From NCBI GenBank assembly GCA_963678095.2, contig OY782746.1, positions 558,001 to 622,000 of the forward strand: 64,000 nucleotides of DNA. Direction: 5' to 3'. The DNA is from G963678095 sp963678095 (GTDB taxonomy: Bacteria; Bacillota; Negativicutes; Selenomonadales; Selenomonadaceae). A model generated the notes under the pieces. It ran no database searches. It was given only the letters and a program-made list of their open reading frames with translations, and was not told the DNA's origin. Position numbers and translations under genes: made by a program. Positions 51,327-60,517 of this stretch are shown piece by piece. Numbering within the stretch: position 1 is the first letter of the stretch; each line of letters opens with the position of its first letter.

Positions 51327-53291
51327 TTACTGCAGTTTCTGCAAAATATCACCGAGTTCATCACCAAGTGTAGCTGGCTTAACTTCCTGTCCAGCCATAT
51401 ATTCCTTATACTCAGCTGTTTCTGCGTCTTCCTGGGCCTTCGTAAGGCTCAGAGCAATGCGCTTAGCCTTGCGGTCAAGCTGAAGAATCTTGACCTTCAC
51501 CTGATCGCCAACATGAACCACTTCTTCGGCCTTGGCAATTCTCTTGTCAGCCAGTTCGCCGAGATGAATCAGTCCTTCAAATTGAGGTTCAAGCTCCATA
51601 AAAGCGCCAAAATCAGTAAGCTTCGTAATTTTCCCGGTTACACAACTGCCTTCACGGTAATGGTCCGCCTTATCAAGCCAAGGATCGCGAACGGCGCCTT
51701 TGACACTCAACGAAATTCGTTTTGCTTCAGGATCAAAACTTTTAACCACAACATCGACTTCATCCCCGACCTGCAAAACATCCGACGGATGCTTCACGCG
51801 CTGCCAGGAAAGATCCGAAATATGGGCCAAGCCGTCCATGCCCCCAATGTCAATAAAGGCTCCGTAATCGACAAGGCGTTTTACGGTTCCGCGGCGAATC
51901 TGATCGACAGCCAGATTGGCAAAAATTTCTTCCTGCTGTTTTGCTCTGGCAGTTTCCAGCAATGTACGGCGCGAAAGGACAAACCGTTGCTTCTTCACGT
52001 CGAGTTCAATCGGCATTACCTCGATCGTCTGGCCAACATAGACCAACAAATCCTTAACAAAATGCAGTTCAAGCTGCGATGCCGGAATAAAACCCCTTAC
52101 TCCGCATACTTCAGCAACCAGTCCGCCTTTAACAGCTTCCGTAATGTGAGCCGAAACCGGCTGATGGCGCTCAAAAATAGCAGAAATCTCATCCCAGGCT
52201 GCCATGCGCTCCGCTTTGACTTTCGACAAAACAATGCCGTTTTCACCGCCGCGGGAGACAACAAACACCTTGATTTCATCACCAGTTTTTACAACATCCT
52301 TAGCCGATTCCGGTAAAGGATAGGCAAGCTCAGCTCTAGGGATAGCAACCTCCGCTTTATAGCCTATATCGACAAAAGCTTCCTCGCGCGTAACCAGCAC
52401 GACGACACCGGTAATAATTTCATGTTCCCTGATTTCAGTTCTTGCTTCTTCCTGTAACAAACTTTCCATGTCCTGCACTTTTTTATATACCTCCTCGATA
52501 ATCCAGTCCGGAGTGGAGGCTCCGGCTGTAATTCCCACTGTTTTTATACCAAAAAACCAGGCTGGCTGAAGTTCCGCTACTGTCTCAATATGTTCTGTCG
52601 GACAAACCTCCGTACAAAGCTGTGCCAGCCGCGTCGTATTCGCACTGTTTTTACCGCCGATGACCAGCATCTTGTCCACCTGCCGGGCCGCTGCCAAGGC
52701 GGCTTCCTGCCGCTGATCCGTTGCCGTGCAGATCGTCCGGGCTATTTTGATATCGTTGGCCCGGTCAAGCAGTGCCGCCACAATCAGGCGGAATTTCTCC
52801 CCGGAAAATGTTGTCTGGGCGACAATGCCAAGCTTGCCGCAGGCTTTTACCTGTGAGGTTTCTTCAACACTCTCAAGGACCATTGCCGTCGACCCTGACC
52901 ACTCAAGAATGCTCTTGACTTCCGGATGACATTTTTCGCCAACAATTACGACATCATACCCCTCGGCCGCAAGATCATGCGCCGCCATCTGGGCTTTTTT
53001 TACATGCGGGCAGGTGGCATCGACAACTTCAAGTCCGGCTGCAGCTGCCGCTTCATATACCTGCGGACCAACTCCGTGTGACCGAATGATAACCGTCCCC
53101 TCCTGCATTTCACTGAGGTTATCCACCATGCTCACGCCCTCAGTCGCAAGCTTGGCGACCATCTGCGGATTATGAATAATCGGCCCGAGCGTACAGGTGC
53201 GCACACTCGGGGAAGCACTGTCACGGGCAAGTTTAATGGCCCGTTTCACGCCATAGCAGAACCCAAGGTTCTGTGCTAAAATCACATTCAT
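51327..53291 (-). CDS. ispH: IspH fused to ribosomal-protein-S1-like domains
   Basis: 654 residues from the ATG at 53291. The first about 280 residues are HMBPP reductase, the last MEP-pathway step, with the three cluster Cys in LGFCYGVKRA, DATCPHVKK and ICTATDQRQEA. From about 300 on there are four S1 RNA-binding repeats (for example DYGAFIDIGGMDGLAHISDLSWQRVKHPSDVLQVGDEV and TDFGAFMELEPQFEGLIHLGEL). Such fusions are known in Clostridia and Negativicutes; the S1 part may serve as the ribosomal-S1-like protein. Confidence 0.97.
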   Translation of the reverse strand: MNVILAQNLGFCYGVKRAIKLARDSASPSVRTCTLGPIIHNPQMVAKLATEGVSMVDNLSEMQEGTVIIRSHGVGPQVYEAAAAAGLEVVDATCPHVKKAQMAAHDLAAEGYDVVIVGEKCHPEVKSILEWSGSTAMVLESVEETSQVKACGKLGIVAQTTFSGEKFRLIVAALLDRANDIKIARTICTATDQRQEAALAAARQVDKMLVIGGKNSANTTRLAQLCTEVCPTEHIETVAELQPAWFFGIKTVGITAGASTPDWIIEEVYKKVQDMESLLQEEARTEIREHEIITGVVVLVTREEAFVDIGYKAEVAIPRAELAYPLPESAKDVVKTGDEIKVFVVSRGGENGIVLSKVKAERMAAWDEISAIFERHQPVSAHITEAVKGGLVAEVCGVRGFIPASQLELHFVKDLLVYVGQTIEVMPIELDVKKQRFVLSRRTLLETARAKQQEEIFANLAVDQIRRGTVKRLVDYGAFIDIGGMDGLAHISDLSWQRVKHPSDVLQVGDEVDVVVKSFDPEAKRISLSVKGAVRDPWLDKADHYREGSCVTGKITKLTDFGAFMELEPQFEGLIHLGELADKRIAKAEEVVHVGDQVKVKILQLDRKAKRIALSLTKAQEDAETAEYKEYMAGQEVKPATLGDELGDILQKLQ

Positions 53292-53354
53292 CTTTATCAC
53301 CATCAAATCGTGCCGATCAAAACGGCATAATACAAAATCAATTATAACATAAAA

Positions 53355-53960
53355 TCAAATTGCTTTCTTGTTTAATTTTATCATTTCGCCAATCTGCTTC
53401 ATTATTTCCTGGGAAAAGTCCTGCAGGGATTCCTTGTCCCGCGCATCACCAGAAAAAAACATCGGTTTCCCGTAAACAATCTGCAATTTGGGAAATAAAT
53501 GCCCCCGACCAAAGACCTGATCCGTGCCGATAATTGCCGTCGGCACCACTGGCACCCCGGCCTTAGCCGCAATCAGGGCAATTCCCGCTTCCGGCTTATG
53601 AATTCTGCCATCTTTGCTACGAGTCCCTTCAGGAAACAAGCCCAAACATTTCCCTTCCTGTAGCAGCTGCAGCGCCGCCTTAATCGCCCCACGATCAGCT
53701 GCCCCTCTTTTTACGGGAAACGCATGCAGCTGTCGAATCGCCGGTCCAAACACGGGAATATCAAACAGCTCCTGTTTGGCCATATAACTGATTGGACGCG
53801 GGGAAAAGGTCCCGGCGAGTGGCGGATCTAGATTGCTCAGATGATTCGCTGCCATGATGACACCGCCCTCTAGCGGCATATTTTCCGTTCCTCTGACCTC
53901 ACAGCGGAACACAAGTTTAAAAAACACCGTAAAAGATAGACGCAATATTCCATATAGCAT
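53355..53960 (-). CDS. plsC: 1-acyl-glycerol-3-phosphate acyltransferase
   Basis: 201 residues. Lyso-PA acyltransferase motifs NHLSNLDPP (HX4D), FPVKRGAADRGAI, FPEGTRSKDGR and VPVVPTAIIGTD. Makes phosphatidic acid. Short N-terminal hydrophobic anchor. Between cmk and ispH in the operon; 6 bases after cmk. Confidence 0.96.
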   Translation of the reverse strand: MLYGILRLSFTVFFKLVFRCEVRGTENMPLEGGVIMAANHLSNLDPPLAGTFSPRPISYMAKQELFDIPVFGPAIRQLHAFPVKRGAADRGAIKAALQLLQEGKCLGLFPEGTRSKDGRIHKPEAGIALIAAKAGVPVVPTAIIGTDQVFGRGHLFPKLQIVYGKPMFFSGDARDKESLQDFSQEIMKQIGEMIKLNKKAI

Positions 53961-53966
53961 AATGTA

Positions 53967-54626
53967 TCACCTGCACGCATTCAAAATAGAGTTTACCACC
54001 TGATCAATCGTCATTCCCGTCGTATCGAGCAGCTGGGCTTCCGACGCCTGTACCAGTGGGGAAATAGCGCGCTCGCTGTCGGCTTTATCACGAGCGGCAA
54101 TCTCCTGTTGCAATTGTTCGAGGTCTATGTCATAGCCCTTAGCCTGCAGTTCTTTCCAGCGTCTTTGTGCCCGCTCTTCAATCGACGCCGTCAGAAAAAT
54201 CTTCACGTCAGCATCCGGCAGGACATTGGTGGCAATATCACGCCCGTCCATCACAACAGCGCCGCGTTTCGCCATTATACGCTGTAAATCAACCATCTTT
54301 TCCCTTACCGGACCAAGACTGGCTACCTGAGAAACAATAGCGGTAACTTCCGGGGTCCTGATCGCCGCCGTTACATCTATACCATCAACGGTGACCGTCG
54401 TCCGCCCGGCTTCGTAGTGCAAGGCAACCTCAATGTCCTTGACGGCCGCAACAATCCGCTCAGCCGTAACCGCAGCAGCCGGCTGCTGCAGTACTTTCCA
54501 GGCAACTGCCCTATACATTGCGCCCGTGTCAATATACGTATACCCCAGCTTTTTTGCCGCCAGCTGGGCAACCGTACTTTTGCCAGCCCCCGCCGGCCCG
54601 TCTATTGCTATTACTAAATTTCCCAT
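53967..54626 (-). CDS. cmk: Cytidylate kinase
   Basis: 219 residues. P-loop IDGPAGAGKSTVAQL, CMP-binding YIDTGAMYRAVAWK, DGRDIATNVLPDADVKIFLTAS. Phosphorylates CMP/dCMP. Lies 15 bases after aroA; overlaps nothing. Confidence 0.97.
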   Translation of the reverse strand: MGNLVIAIDGPAGAGKSTVAQLAAKKLGYTYIDTGAMYRAVAWKVLQQPAAAVTAERIVAAVKDIEVALHYEAGRTTVTVDGIDVTAAIRTPEVTAIVSQVASLGPVREKMVDLQRIMAKRGAVVMDGRDIATNVLPDADVKIFLTASIEERAQRRWKELQAKGYDIDLEQLQQEIAARDKADSERAISPLVQASEAQLLDTTGMTIDQVVNSILNACR

Positions 54627-54641
54627 TCTCTTTGCTCCGTT

Positions 54642-55946
54642 CTATTTTGCCAGTTTGGCTAAGGTTTCATAAAAATCAGGATAGGATATCTTCACGCAGT
54701 CGGCTTCTTCAATTGTCAACCCACTGCCGGCCGCTCCAGCAACAGCCAGAGCCATGGCAATCCGATGATCATGATAGGAGAAGCATTTTGCCGGTGTAAA
54801 TTCTTTTTGTCCGCCATGAATAATCAGTCCATCCTCGGTCCCATCAATACAGGAACGAAGCTTGTTGAACTGATCTGTGATCGCCAGCAATCGGTCGGTT
54901 TCTTTGACCCGCAGCTCACCAGCTCCGGTAATAATCGTATCGCCTTCGGCAAACATCGCCGCAACGGTCAGCACCGGTATTTCATCAATCAATCGCGGCA
55001 TAATAGCAGCCCCGAAGGAGGTTCCGTGAAGTTTTGCCGAACAAACTCGGATATCAGCAACCGGCTCACTGCCGCTGAGGCGTTCATTTTCAAGCGTTAT
55101 ATCGGCCCCCATCGACTGCAGGACATCGAGAATTCCCGTTCTTGTCGGATTGACTCCCACATTGCGCAGGATAAGTTCACTGCCGGGAATAATGGAGGCC
55201 GCAACCAGCCAGAACGCCGCCGAGCTTATATCCCCCGGAACTTCAATGGTTTCCGGCGACACGAAGCCCTTAACCCGGCTGATCGTAATGCTTGTTCCCT
55301 CTTTTTTCAGTTTCACGCCGAAGGTTTCCAGCATCCGTTCTGTATGGTCACGTGAAGTATACGGCTCAGTAACCGTGGTCTCCCCATCGGCATACATGCC
55401 GGCAAGCAAAACAGCCGACTTGACCTGCGCACTGGCCATCGGCATCTGATACGAGATCCCTTGCAGACTGTGTTCTGAGGGAACAATGGTAATCGGCAAC
55501 AGCGTATTGCCCTTGCGTCCGACAATTTTCGCCCCCATCTGTCCCAGAGGTTTGATCACCCGGGCCATGGGGCGCTGATGCAGTGAGGCATCCCCGGTAA
55601 AAGTCGTCAGAAAAGGCTGCGCAGATAAAATCCCCATCATCAGGCGCAGCGTGGTCCCGGAATTACCGGCATCGACAATCGCACCGGCCTCCTTAAGCCC
55701 ATGAAGGCCGCGGCCATGGACAATGAGTTCATGATCTCCCGTCTGCTCAATTTCAACACCCAGAGCGCGCATACAGGCAACTGTCGACAGACAGTCCTGG
55801 GCATTTAAAAAATTTGTTATCTTAACTGCCTTATCGCCAAGTCCGGCAAACATCACACTGCGATGCGATACAGATTTATCGCCGGGAATAAATACTTCGC
55901 CCTGCAGTCCGTTCGCTACCGGTTCAATCACTTTATTTTCACTCAT
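54642..55946 (-). CDS. aroA: 3-phosphoshikimate 1-carboxyvinyltransferase
   Basis: 434 residues (EPSP synthase). Seen: PGDKSVSHRSVMFAGLG, NAGNSGTTLRLMMGIL-type DAGNSGTTLRLMMG, DEIPVLTVAAMFA and RVKETDRLLAI, all conserved active-site pieces. PEP-utilising step of the shikimate pathway. The residues near position 100 (GNSGTT) define a class I-like Gly; glyphosate response not inferred. Confidence 0.97.
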   Translation of the reverse strand: MSENKVIEPVANGLQGEVFIPGDKSVSHRSVMFAGLGDKAVKITNFLNAQDCLSTVACMRALGVEIEQTGDHELIVHGRGLHGLKEAGAIVDAGNSGTTLRLMMGILSAQPFLTTFTGDASLHQRPMARVIKPLGQMGAKIVGRKGNTLLPITIVPSEHSLQGISYQMPMASAQVKSAVLLAGMYADGETTVTEPYTSRDHTERMLETFGVKLKKEGTSITISRVKGFVSPETIEVPGDISSAAFWLVAASIIPGSELILRNVGVNPTRTGILDVLQSMGADITLENERLSGSEPVADIRVCSAKLHGTSFGAAIMPRLIDEIPVLTVAAMFAEGDTIITGAGELRVKETDRLLAITDQFNKLRSCIDGTEDGLIIHGGQKEFTPAKCFSYHDHRIAMALAVAGAAGSGLTIEEADCVKISYPDFYETLAKLAK

Positions 55947-56027
55947 ATCATCAGACCTTTCCTGCTATATTTTACCATGTTTTATATAAAGAAGTTCTAT
56001 TCTGTAATCTTTCCCTGCTAGATAAAA

Positions 56028-57269
56028 TCAATCATTCCAAACCGCATATTGCCCGGCGGCAGCGCCGGTCGAAAATGCCGCCTGCAGATTATAGCCGCCG
56101 GTATAGCCATCAATATCAATCACTTCGCCCGCAAAATAGAGCGACTTTATTTGTTTTGATTCCATCGTCTTCGGGTTGATTTCCTTCGTTGCTACACCAC
56201 CGGCTGTGACAATGGCCTCGGCCAGCGAACGTGCTTTCGTCACCGTCAACGGCAAATGCTGCAGCAGATCGACCAGGCGCAATCGTTCTTCCTTCGTCAC
56301 CTGATGAATTTCCTTTTCTCCGTCCAGATAGGCCAGGTCCATTACCGGCTGAATCAACTTGCCGGGCAAAAGCTCATGCAGGGAATTTTTTAACTGCTTG
56401 CGGATAAATTTTGCAAAATCACGCTGCAAGCGCCGGTCTAAAACCTCCGGCGTCAAAGCAGGTTTCAGGTTAATGACAAGCTCCACAAACTGTCCTTTGC
56501 GCAGTGCATCGACTGCTACCCGGCTCAGCGACAAAATAATCGGTCCGGTCACGCCAAAATGAGCAAACATCATTTCACCGAATTCCTCGCCGATTTTCTG
56601 TCCGTCTGCCAGTGCCGTCACCTTGACATTGCGCAGCGACAGCCCCTGGGTTTCCTTAATCCAATCCTCTTCAACTTCCAGGGGCACCAGCGAAGGACGC
56701 AGTTCAACGATGGAATGCCCGGCCGCCTCGGCCAGGCGGCTGCCATCCCCATTGGAACCGGTTGCCGGATAGGAGGCTCCTCCAGCCGCCACAATAACAG
56801 CATCCGCCGGGTACACCGCCCCTGATACCGTTTTGATCCCGACGGTCCGGCCATTTTCAATCAGTATTTCACGAACGGGCATATCTGTTTCAATTTTCAC
56901 CCCTAAACGGTGCAGGGCACGCAGCATCGCACCGACAACATCGGCTGCCTTATCGCTTTCAGGGAACACCCGGCCACCACGCTCTACTTTCGTCACCAGA
57001 CCCAAATCATTAAAAAAACGTATAACGGCGTCATTATCAAAAGCCCGTAAGCTGCTGTTTAAAAAAGGGCCATTGCCGGTCATATTTTTTATGATTTCCT
57101 GTACGCTGGCCGTATTTGTCAGATTACAGCGGCCCTTGCCGGTAATCAGCATTTTCTTGCCAACACGCTTCATTTTTTCGAGCAAAGTAACTTCAGCGCC
57201 GTTTTCTGCTGCCGTTATCGCTGCCATCATTCCGGCAGCACCAGCCCCAATCACAATAACTTTTTTCAT
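56028..57269 (-). CDS. HI0933-family FAD-dependent oxidoreductase
   Basis: 413 residues. N-terminal FAD/NAD Rossmann loop KKVIVIGAGAAGMMAAITAAE, KMLITGKGRCNLTN, and the C-terminal FAGEVIDIDGYTGGYNLQAAFSTGAAAG are hallmarks of the HI0933/YhiN family. Function unknown; in some bacteria it is tied to tRNA or electron transfer only by context. Between rluB and aroA. Confidence 0.94.
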   Translation of the reverse strand: MKKVIVIGAGAAGMMAAITAAENGAEVTLLEKMKRVGKKMLITGKGRCNLTNTASVQEIIKNMTGNGPFLNSSLRAFDNDAVIRFFNDLGLVTKVERGGRVFPESDKAADVVGAMLRALHRLGVKIETDMPVREILIENGRTVGIKTVSGAVYPADAVIVAAGGASYPATGSNGDGSRLAEAAGHSIVELRPSLVPLEVEEDWIKETQGLSLRNVKVTALADGQKIGEEFGEMMFAHFGVTGPIILSLSRVAVDALRKGQFVELVINLKPALTPEVLDRRLQRDFAKFIRKQLKNSLHELLPGKLIQPVMDLAYLDGEKEIHQVTKEERLRLVDLLQHLPLTVTKARSLAEAIVTAGGVATKEINPKTMESKQIKSLYFAGEVIDIDGYTGGYNLQAAFSTGAAAGQYAVWND

Positions 57270-57281
57270 CTTTTCTGTCTC

Positions 57282-58001
57282 CTATTCCAGCGACTGCAAC
57301 ATTTCAATTTCCCGCGCTGTAAGTTCACGGTATTGTCCGCGCCGCAGCCCGGAAAGCGTAAGTCCGGCAAACTCAATCCGCTTTAAGCCTTTTACATCGT
57401 GTCCGATTGCGGCAAACATTCGCCGCACCTGCCGGTTACGCCCCTCATGGATCGTTACCTCGAGCGTCGTCTGATCGCGTAGTGGATCATAGCCGATAAC
57501 ATACACTTTGGCCGGAGCCGTCACTCCATCATCAAGCTTGATTCCCGCCCGCAATTTGTCGAGCTTTTCTTCCTCTGGCCTTCGGTCAATCTTGGCTACA
57601 TACGTCTTATAAATCTCATATTTTGGATGCAGCAGCTGGTTCATCAAAATACCGTCGTTTGTCAAAACCAGCAGCCCTTCGGTGTTATTGTCAAGCCGTC
57701 CGACCGGATAGACGCGCTCTTTTATGTCTGGCAGCAGATCAATAACGGTCTTGCGCCCGCGATCATCCTTTACGGTCGACAGATAGCCTTTCGGCTTATT
57801 TAAAAGATAATACACCATTTTTTCTACACTTTTTACCGGTTTGCCGTCAACGCTGACCTTGTCCTTCAATGGATCAATTTTGACACCTAATTCCGTGACA
57901 ACTTTGCCATTCACCTTGACCTGGCCTTCCTGAATCATTTTTTCTGCTGCCCGGCGCGATGCAATCCCCGCCTGGCTGATAAATTTCTGTAAACGTTCCA
58001 A
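57282..58001 (-). CDS. rluB: 23S rRNA pseudouridine synthase RluB-type
   Basis: 239 residues. S4 domain (1-60: ERLQKFISQAGIASRRAAEKMI), catalytic Asp in PVGRLDNNTEGLLVLTNDG, and the C-terminal HEGRNRQVRRMFAAIGHDV. RsuA/RluB/E/F family. Starts 53 bases after the dacF terminator region and is followed by the flavoprotein 12 bases on. Confidence 0.95.
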   Translation of the reverse strand: MERLQKFISQAGIASRRAAEKMIQEGQVKVNGKVVTELGVKIDPLKDKVSVDGKPVKSVEKMVYYLLNKPKGYLSTVKDDRGRKTVIDLLPDIKERVYPVGRLDNNTEGLLVLTNDGILMNQLLHPKYEIYKTYVAKIDRRPEEEKLDKLRAGIKLDDGVTAPAKVYVIGYDPLRDQTTLEVTIHEGRNRQVRRMFAAIGHDVKGLKRIEFAGLTLSGLRRGQYRELTAREIEMLQSLE

Positions 58002-58023
58002 TATATTCTCCTATTCTACAAAA

Positions 58024-58048
58024 GCGGAGCTGCTTTCAACAGCTCCGC
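58024..58048 (-). terminator. Terminator after dacF
   Basis: GCGGAGCTG (58024-58032) pairs with CAGCTCCGC (58040-58048); on the minus strand followed by TTTTGTAG. Lies 6 bases past the dacF stop. Confidence 0.82.
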
Positions 58049-58054
58049 TACATT

Positions 58055-59218
58055 TTATGCCAATGTGCTTTTGAGGTAATTCATAGTAAAAAACAATTTT
58101 TGCCGCAATAACGAAAAAAATGATTTTTTGTCAATGGATTCAGCTGCTACCAGATTGGCCGCAGCAACTTCCCTGTCTTCATACATGATCTTTACCCGTC
58201 CGACAGGATCGCCTTGATGGATGCTCGCGCTGACCTGATTTGGCGCCTCTACGATCGTCTTGAACTTCGACCGTTCGCCCGCAACGACCGGAATCCGGAT
58301 CGGCGCATCCGCCTTAAGTTCCAAGGACGACTTTTTCCCCGACACGACCTCAACCGTCTTCACGACTTCCCCTTTATTCAGTACATCGACCGGCTGCACC
58401 TGGGGAAACCCATAATCGAGCAGGGCAATGGAATCATTCCACATGAAGTCACTGTCAAGAACAACACTGACCAGCTGTACGCCATTGCGGTTGGCCGCTG
58501 ACACAAGGCATCGTCCCGCCGCATCCGTATAGCCTGTTTTGACGCCATTCCCGCCATCATACAGCCACAGCATGCGGTTTTCATTAAACAGTTCCCGATT
58601 GTAGTTTTTCGCCGCCCATGGTACCTGTTTTTCTTTCGTGCTTACGATCTGGCGAAACATCGGATTCTTGTAGCCATAAGCAGCAATCAATGCCAGATCA
58701 CGGGCTGTGGTATAGTGATTTGGATCCGGCAATCCGCTTGAATTGACAAACGATGTGTGCACCGCCCCGATCTCATGGGCCTTGGCGGTCATCAGCTTGG
58801 CAAAAGCATCAACGGAACCGGCAATATGCTCGGCAACCGCAACGGTTGCATCATTGCCGGAAACGAGCATCATTCCATAGAGAAGATCCGACAGCTTCAT
58901 CCGCTCCCCTGGCTCAAGCCACAGGGAAGAACCTTCCGTCTGCGCGGCATTTGCACTGACCGTCACCATATCATCAAGATTCCCATTTTCAAGGGCCACC
59001 AGCAATGTCATGATCTTCGTCGTACTGGCCGGATAGCGCAAACTGTCGACATCCTTCTGATAAAGAATCTTCCCGGTCGATGCCTCCATCACGATAGCCG
59101 ATTTTGCCGTCAGGTCAGGAACCAGCCCGGCGGCAGCTACTGGCGCAGCAAAAGACACCACGGCCATGCAGCCTATAATAAAAGAAAAAAACCTCTTCAA
59201 AACCTTCCACCCCTTCAC
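58055..59218 (-). CDS. D-alanyl-D-alanine carboxypeptidase, DacF type
   Basis: 387 residues from the GTG at 59218 (AAAGG 6 bases upstream). Signal peptide (FFSFIIGCMAVVSFAAPVAAAG), serine-peptidase domain with RYPASTTKIMTLLVA (SxxK), VSGND (SxN) and GVKTGYTDAAG (KTG), then the PBP5-like C-terminal beta domain and an amphipathic end helix for membrane binding. Trims peptidoglycan pentapeptides. Upstream of rluB across a terminator. Confidence 0.96.
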   Translation of the reverse strand: MKGWKVLKRFFSFIIGCMAVVSFAAPVAAAGLVPDLTAKSAIVMEASTGKILYQKDVDSLRYPASTTKIMTLLVALENGNLDDMVTVSANAAQTEGSSLWLEPGERMKLSDLLYGMMLVSGNDATVAVAEHIAGSVDAFAKLMTAKAHEIGAVHTSFVNSSGLPDPNHYTTARDLALIAAYGYKNPMFRQIVSTKEKQVPWAAKNYNRELFNENRMLWLYDGGNGVKTGYTDAAGRCLVSAANRNGVQLVSVVLDSDFMWNDSIALLDYGFPQVQPVDVLNKGEVVKTVEVVSGKKSSLELKADAPIRIPVVAGERSKFKTIVEAPNQVSASIHQGDPVGRVKIMYEDREVAAANLVAAESIDKKSFFSLLRQKLFFTMNYLKSTLA

Positions 59219-59258
59219 GGAATACCTTTAATATTATAGACATCGCGTCTGTTTTCCG

Positions 59259-59795
59259 TCAAGGATTTTTTTGTTCATCGCCATACACCTGATCAGGCAA
59301 TGCCGGCAAATCTTCGAGTCCCCCAAGGCCAAAGCATTTGAGAAACTCTGCTGTCGTCCCATAGAGGATTGGCCGGCCGATGACCTTTTTGCGACCAACT
59401 TCTTTAATCAGGGCCCGGTCCTGCAATTTGAGCAGTACACGGTCTACCCTGACACCACGAATATCTTCTATTTCCTGTTTGGTTATCGGCTGCTTAAAGG
59501 CTATGATCGACAAAGTCTCCATCGCCGGAGCCGATAATTTTTTATCCATGACCTGCGTCATTTTTTCCATAAGCCCGGCAAATTCAGGTTTGGTTCCCAG
59601 CTGATACCCCCCGGCAACCTTGATAATCGTCAATCCGCGTCCGGCCTGGGCCATGTCAGCTTGCAGCTCGGCAATCAGATCTTCAACATTTATCCGGTCA
59701 ATCTGCAAAATATCTGCCAGCTGTCCTGCGGGGACCGGATCCCCGCTGACAAAAAGCAATGCCTCCAGCGGACCTTTTAAATCTGCATAAAACAT
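59259..59795 (-). CDS. scpB: Segregation and condensation protein B
   Basis: 178 residues of two winged-helix domains (KGPLEALLFVSGDPVPAGQLADIL and SIIAFKQPITKQEIEDIRGVRVDRVLLKL). Part of the SMC-ScpAB condensin. Overlaps the scpA stop by one base. Confidence 0.96.
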   Translation of the reverse strand: MFYADLKGPLEALLFVSGDPVPAGQLADILQIDRINVEDLIAELQADMAQAGRGLTIIKVAGGYQLGTKPEFAGLMEKMTQVMDKKLSAPAMETLSIIAFKQPITKQEIEDIRGVRVDRVLLKLQDRALIKEVGRKKVIGRPILYGTTAEFLKCFGLGGLEDLPALPDQVYGDEQKNP

Positions 59796-60514
59796 TATAC
59801 CTCACCTGTCCTTGCCTTGATGTAAATCTCCGCAAACGACTGCGGCTGGCGAATGGCAATCCGCTTGACTTTGATCAGTTCAAGCAGGGCCAAAAAGGTG
59901 GTAATCACCTCTGACTTCGAACCACTATGGGTAAAAGCATCGGTAAAGCGGATCTCTCCGCCATGTTTTCCCAGCATGGCTAAAATATCCACCATCTTAT
60001 CCTGCACGCTGAACGCTTCACGCCTGACGAGACTGACCTGCGGAACCTCATTGGCCTCCAGCACCGTCAAAAAGGCTTCCCAGAGCAGACTGACCGCCAT
60101 GTTTTCCGGCGGCAGATAATGCGCTGGCAAATCTGCCGGCGGACGGAAGAACATTTTCTCTTGTTCCTGAGCCAACTGATCCAAAATATCACTGACTTCT
60201 TTGAAGCGACGATACTCGAGCAGCCGATCCACCAATTCCTGCCGCGGATCCTCTTCCTCTTCTTCCGCCTCGACTTTTTTGACCTTTGGCAGCAAGATAC
60301 GGGATTTTATCTGCAGCAAAGTCGCGGCCATCACCAGAAACTCACTGGCCACCTCAATGTTAAATTCCTTAAACTTTGCCAGATACTCCATATACTGTTC
60401 GGTCAGCGTGGCAATCGGAATATCATAGATATCAATTTTATTGCGCTCAATCAGATGCATTAAAAGATCCATGGGACCCTCAAAGGCATCTAGCCGTATC
60501 GTATAATCCTGCAT
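59795..60514 (-). CDS. scpA: Segregation and condensation protein A
   Basis: 239 residues of the kleisin family: N-terminal FEGPMDLLMHLIERNKIDIYDIPIATLTEQY that binds the SMC neck, acidic middle linker (KVEAEEEEEDP) and C-terminal winged helix (TFLALLELIKVKRIAIRQPQSFAEI) that binds the SMC head. Follows trpS by 3 bases. Confidence 0.96.
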   Translation of the reverse strand: MQDYTIRLDAFEGPMDLLMHLIERNKIDIYDIPIATLTEQYMEYLAKFKEFNIEVASEFLVMAATLLQIKSRILLPKVKKVEAEEEEEDPRQELVDRLLEYRRFKEVSDILDQLAQEQEKMFFRPPADLPAHYLPPENMAVSLLWEAFLTVLEANEVPQVSLVRREAFSVQDKMVDILAMLGKHGGEIRFTDAFTHSGSKSEVITTFLALLELIKVKRIAIRQPQSFAEIYIKARTGEV

Positions 60515-60517
60515 GAC

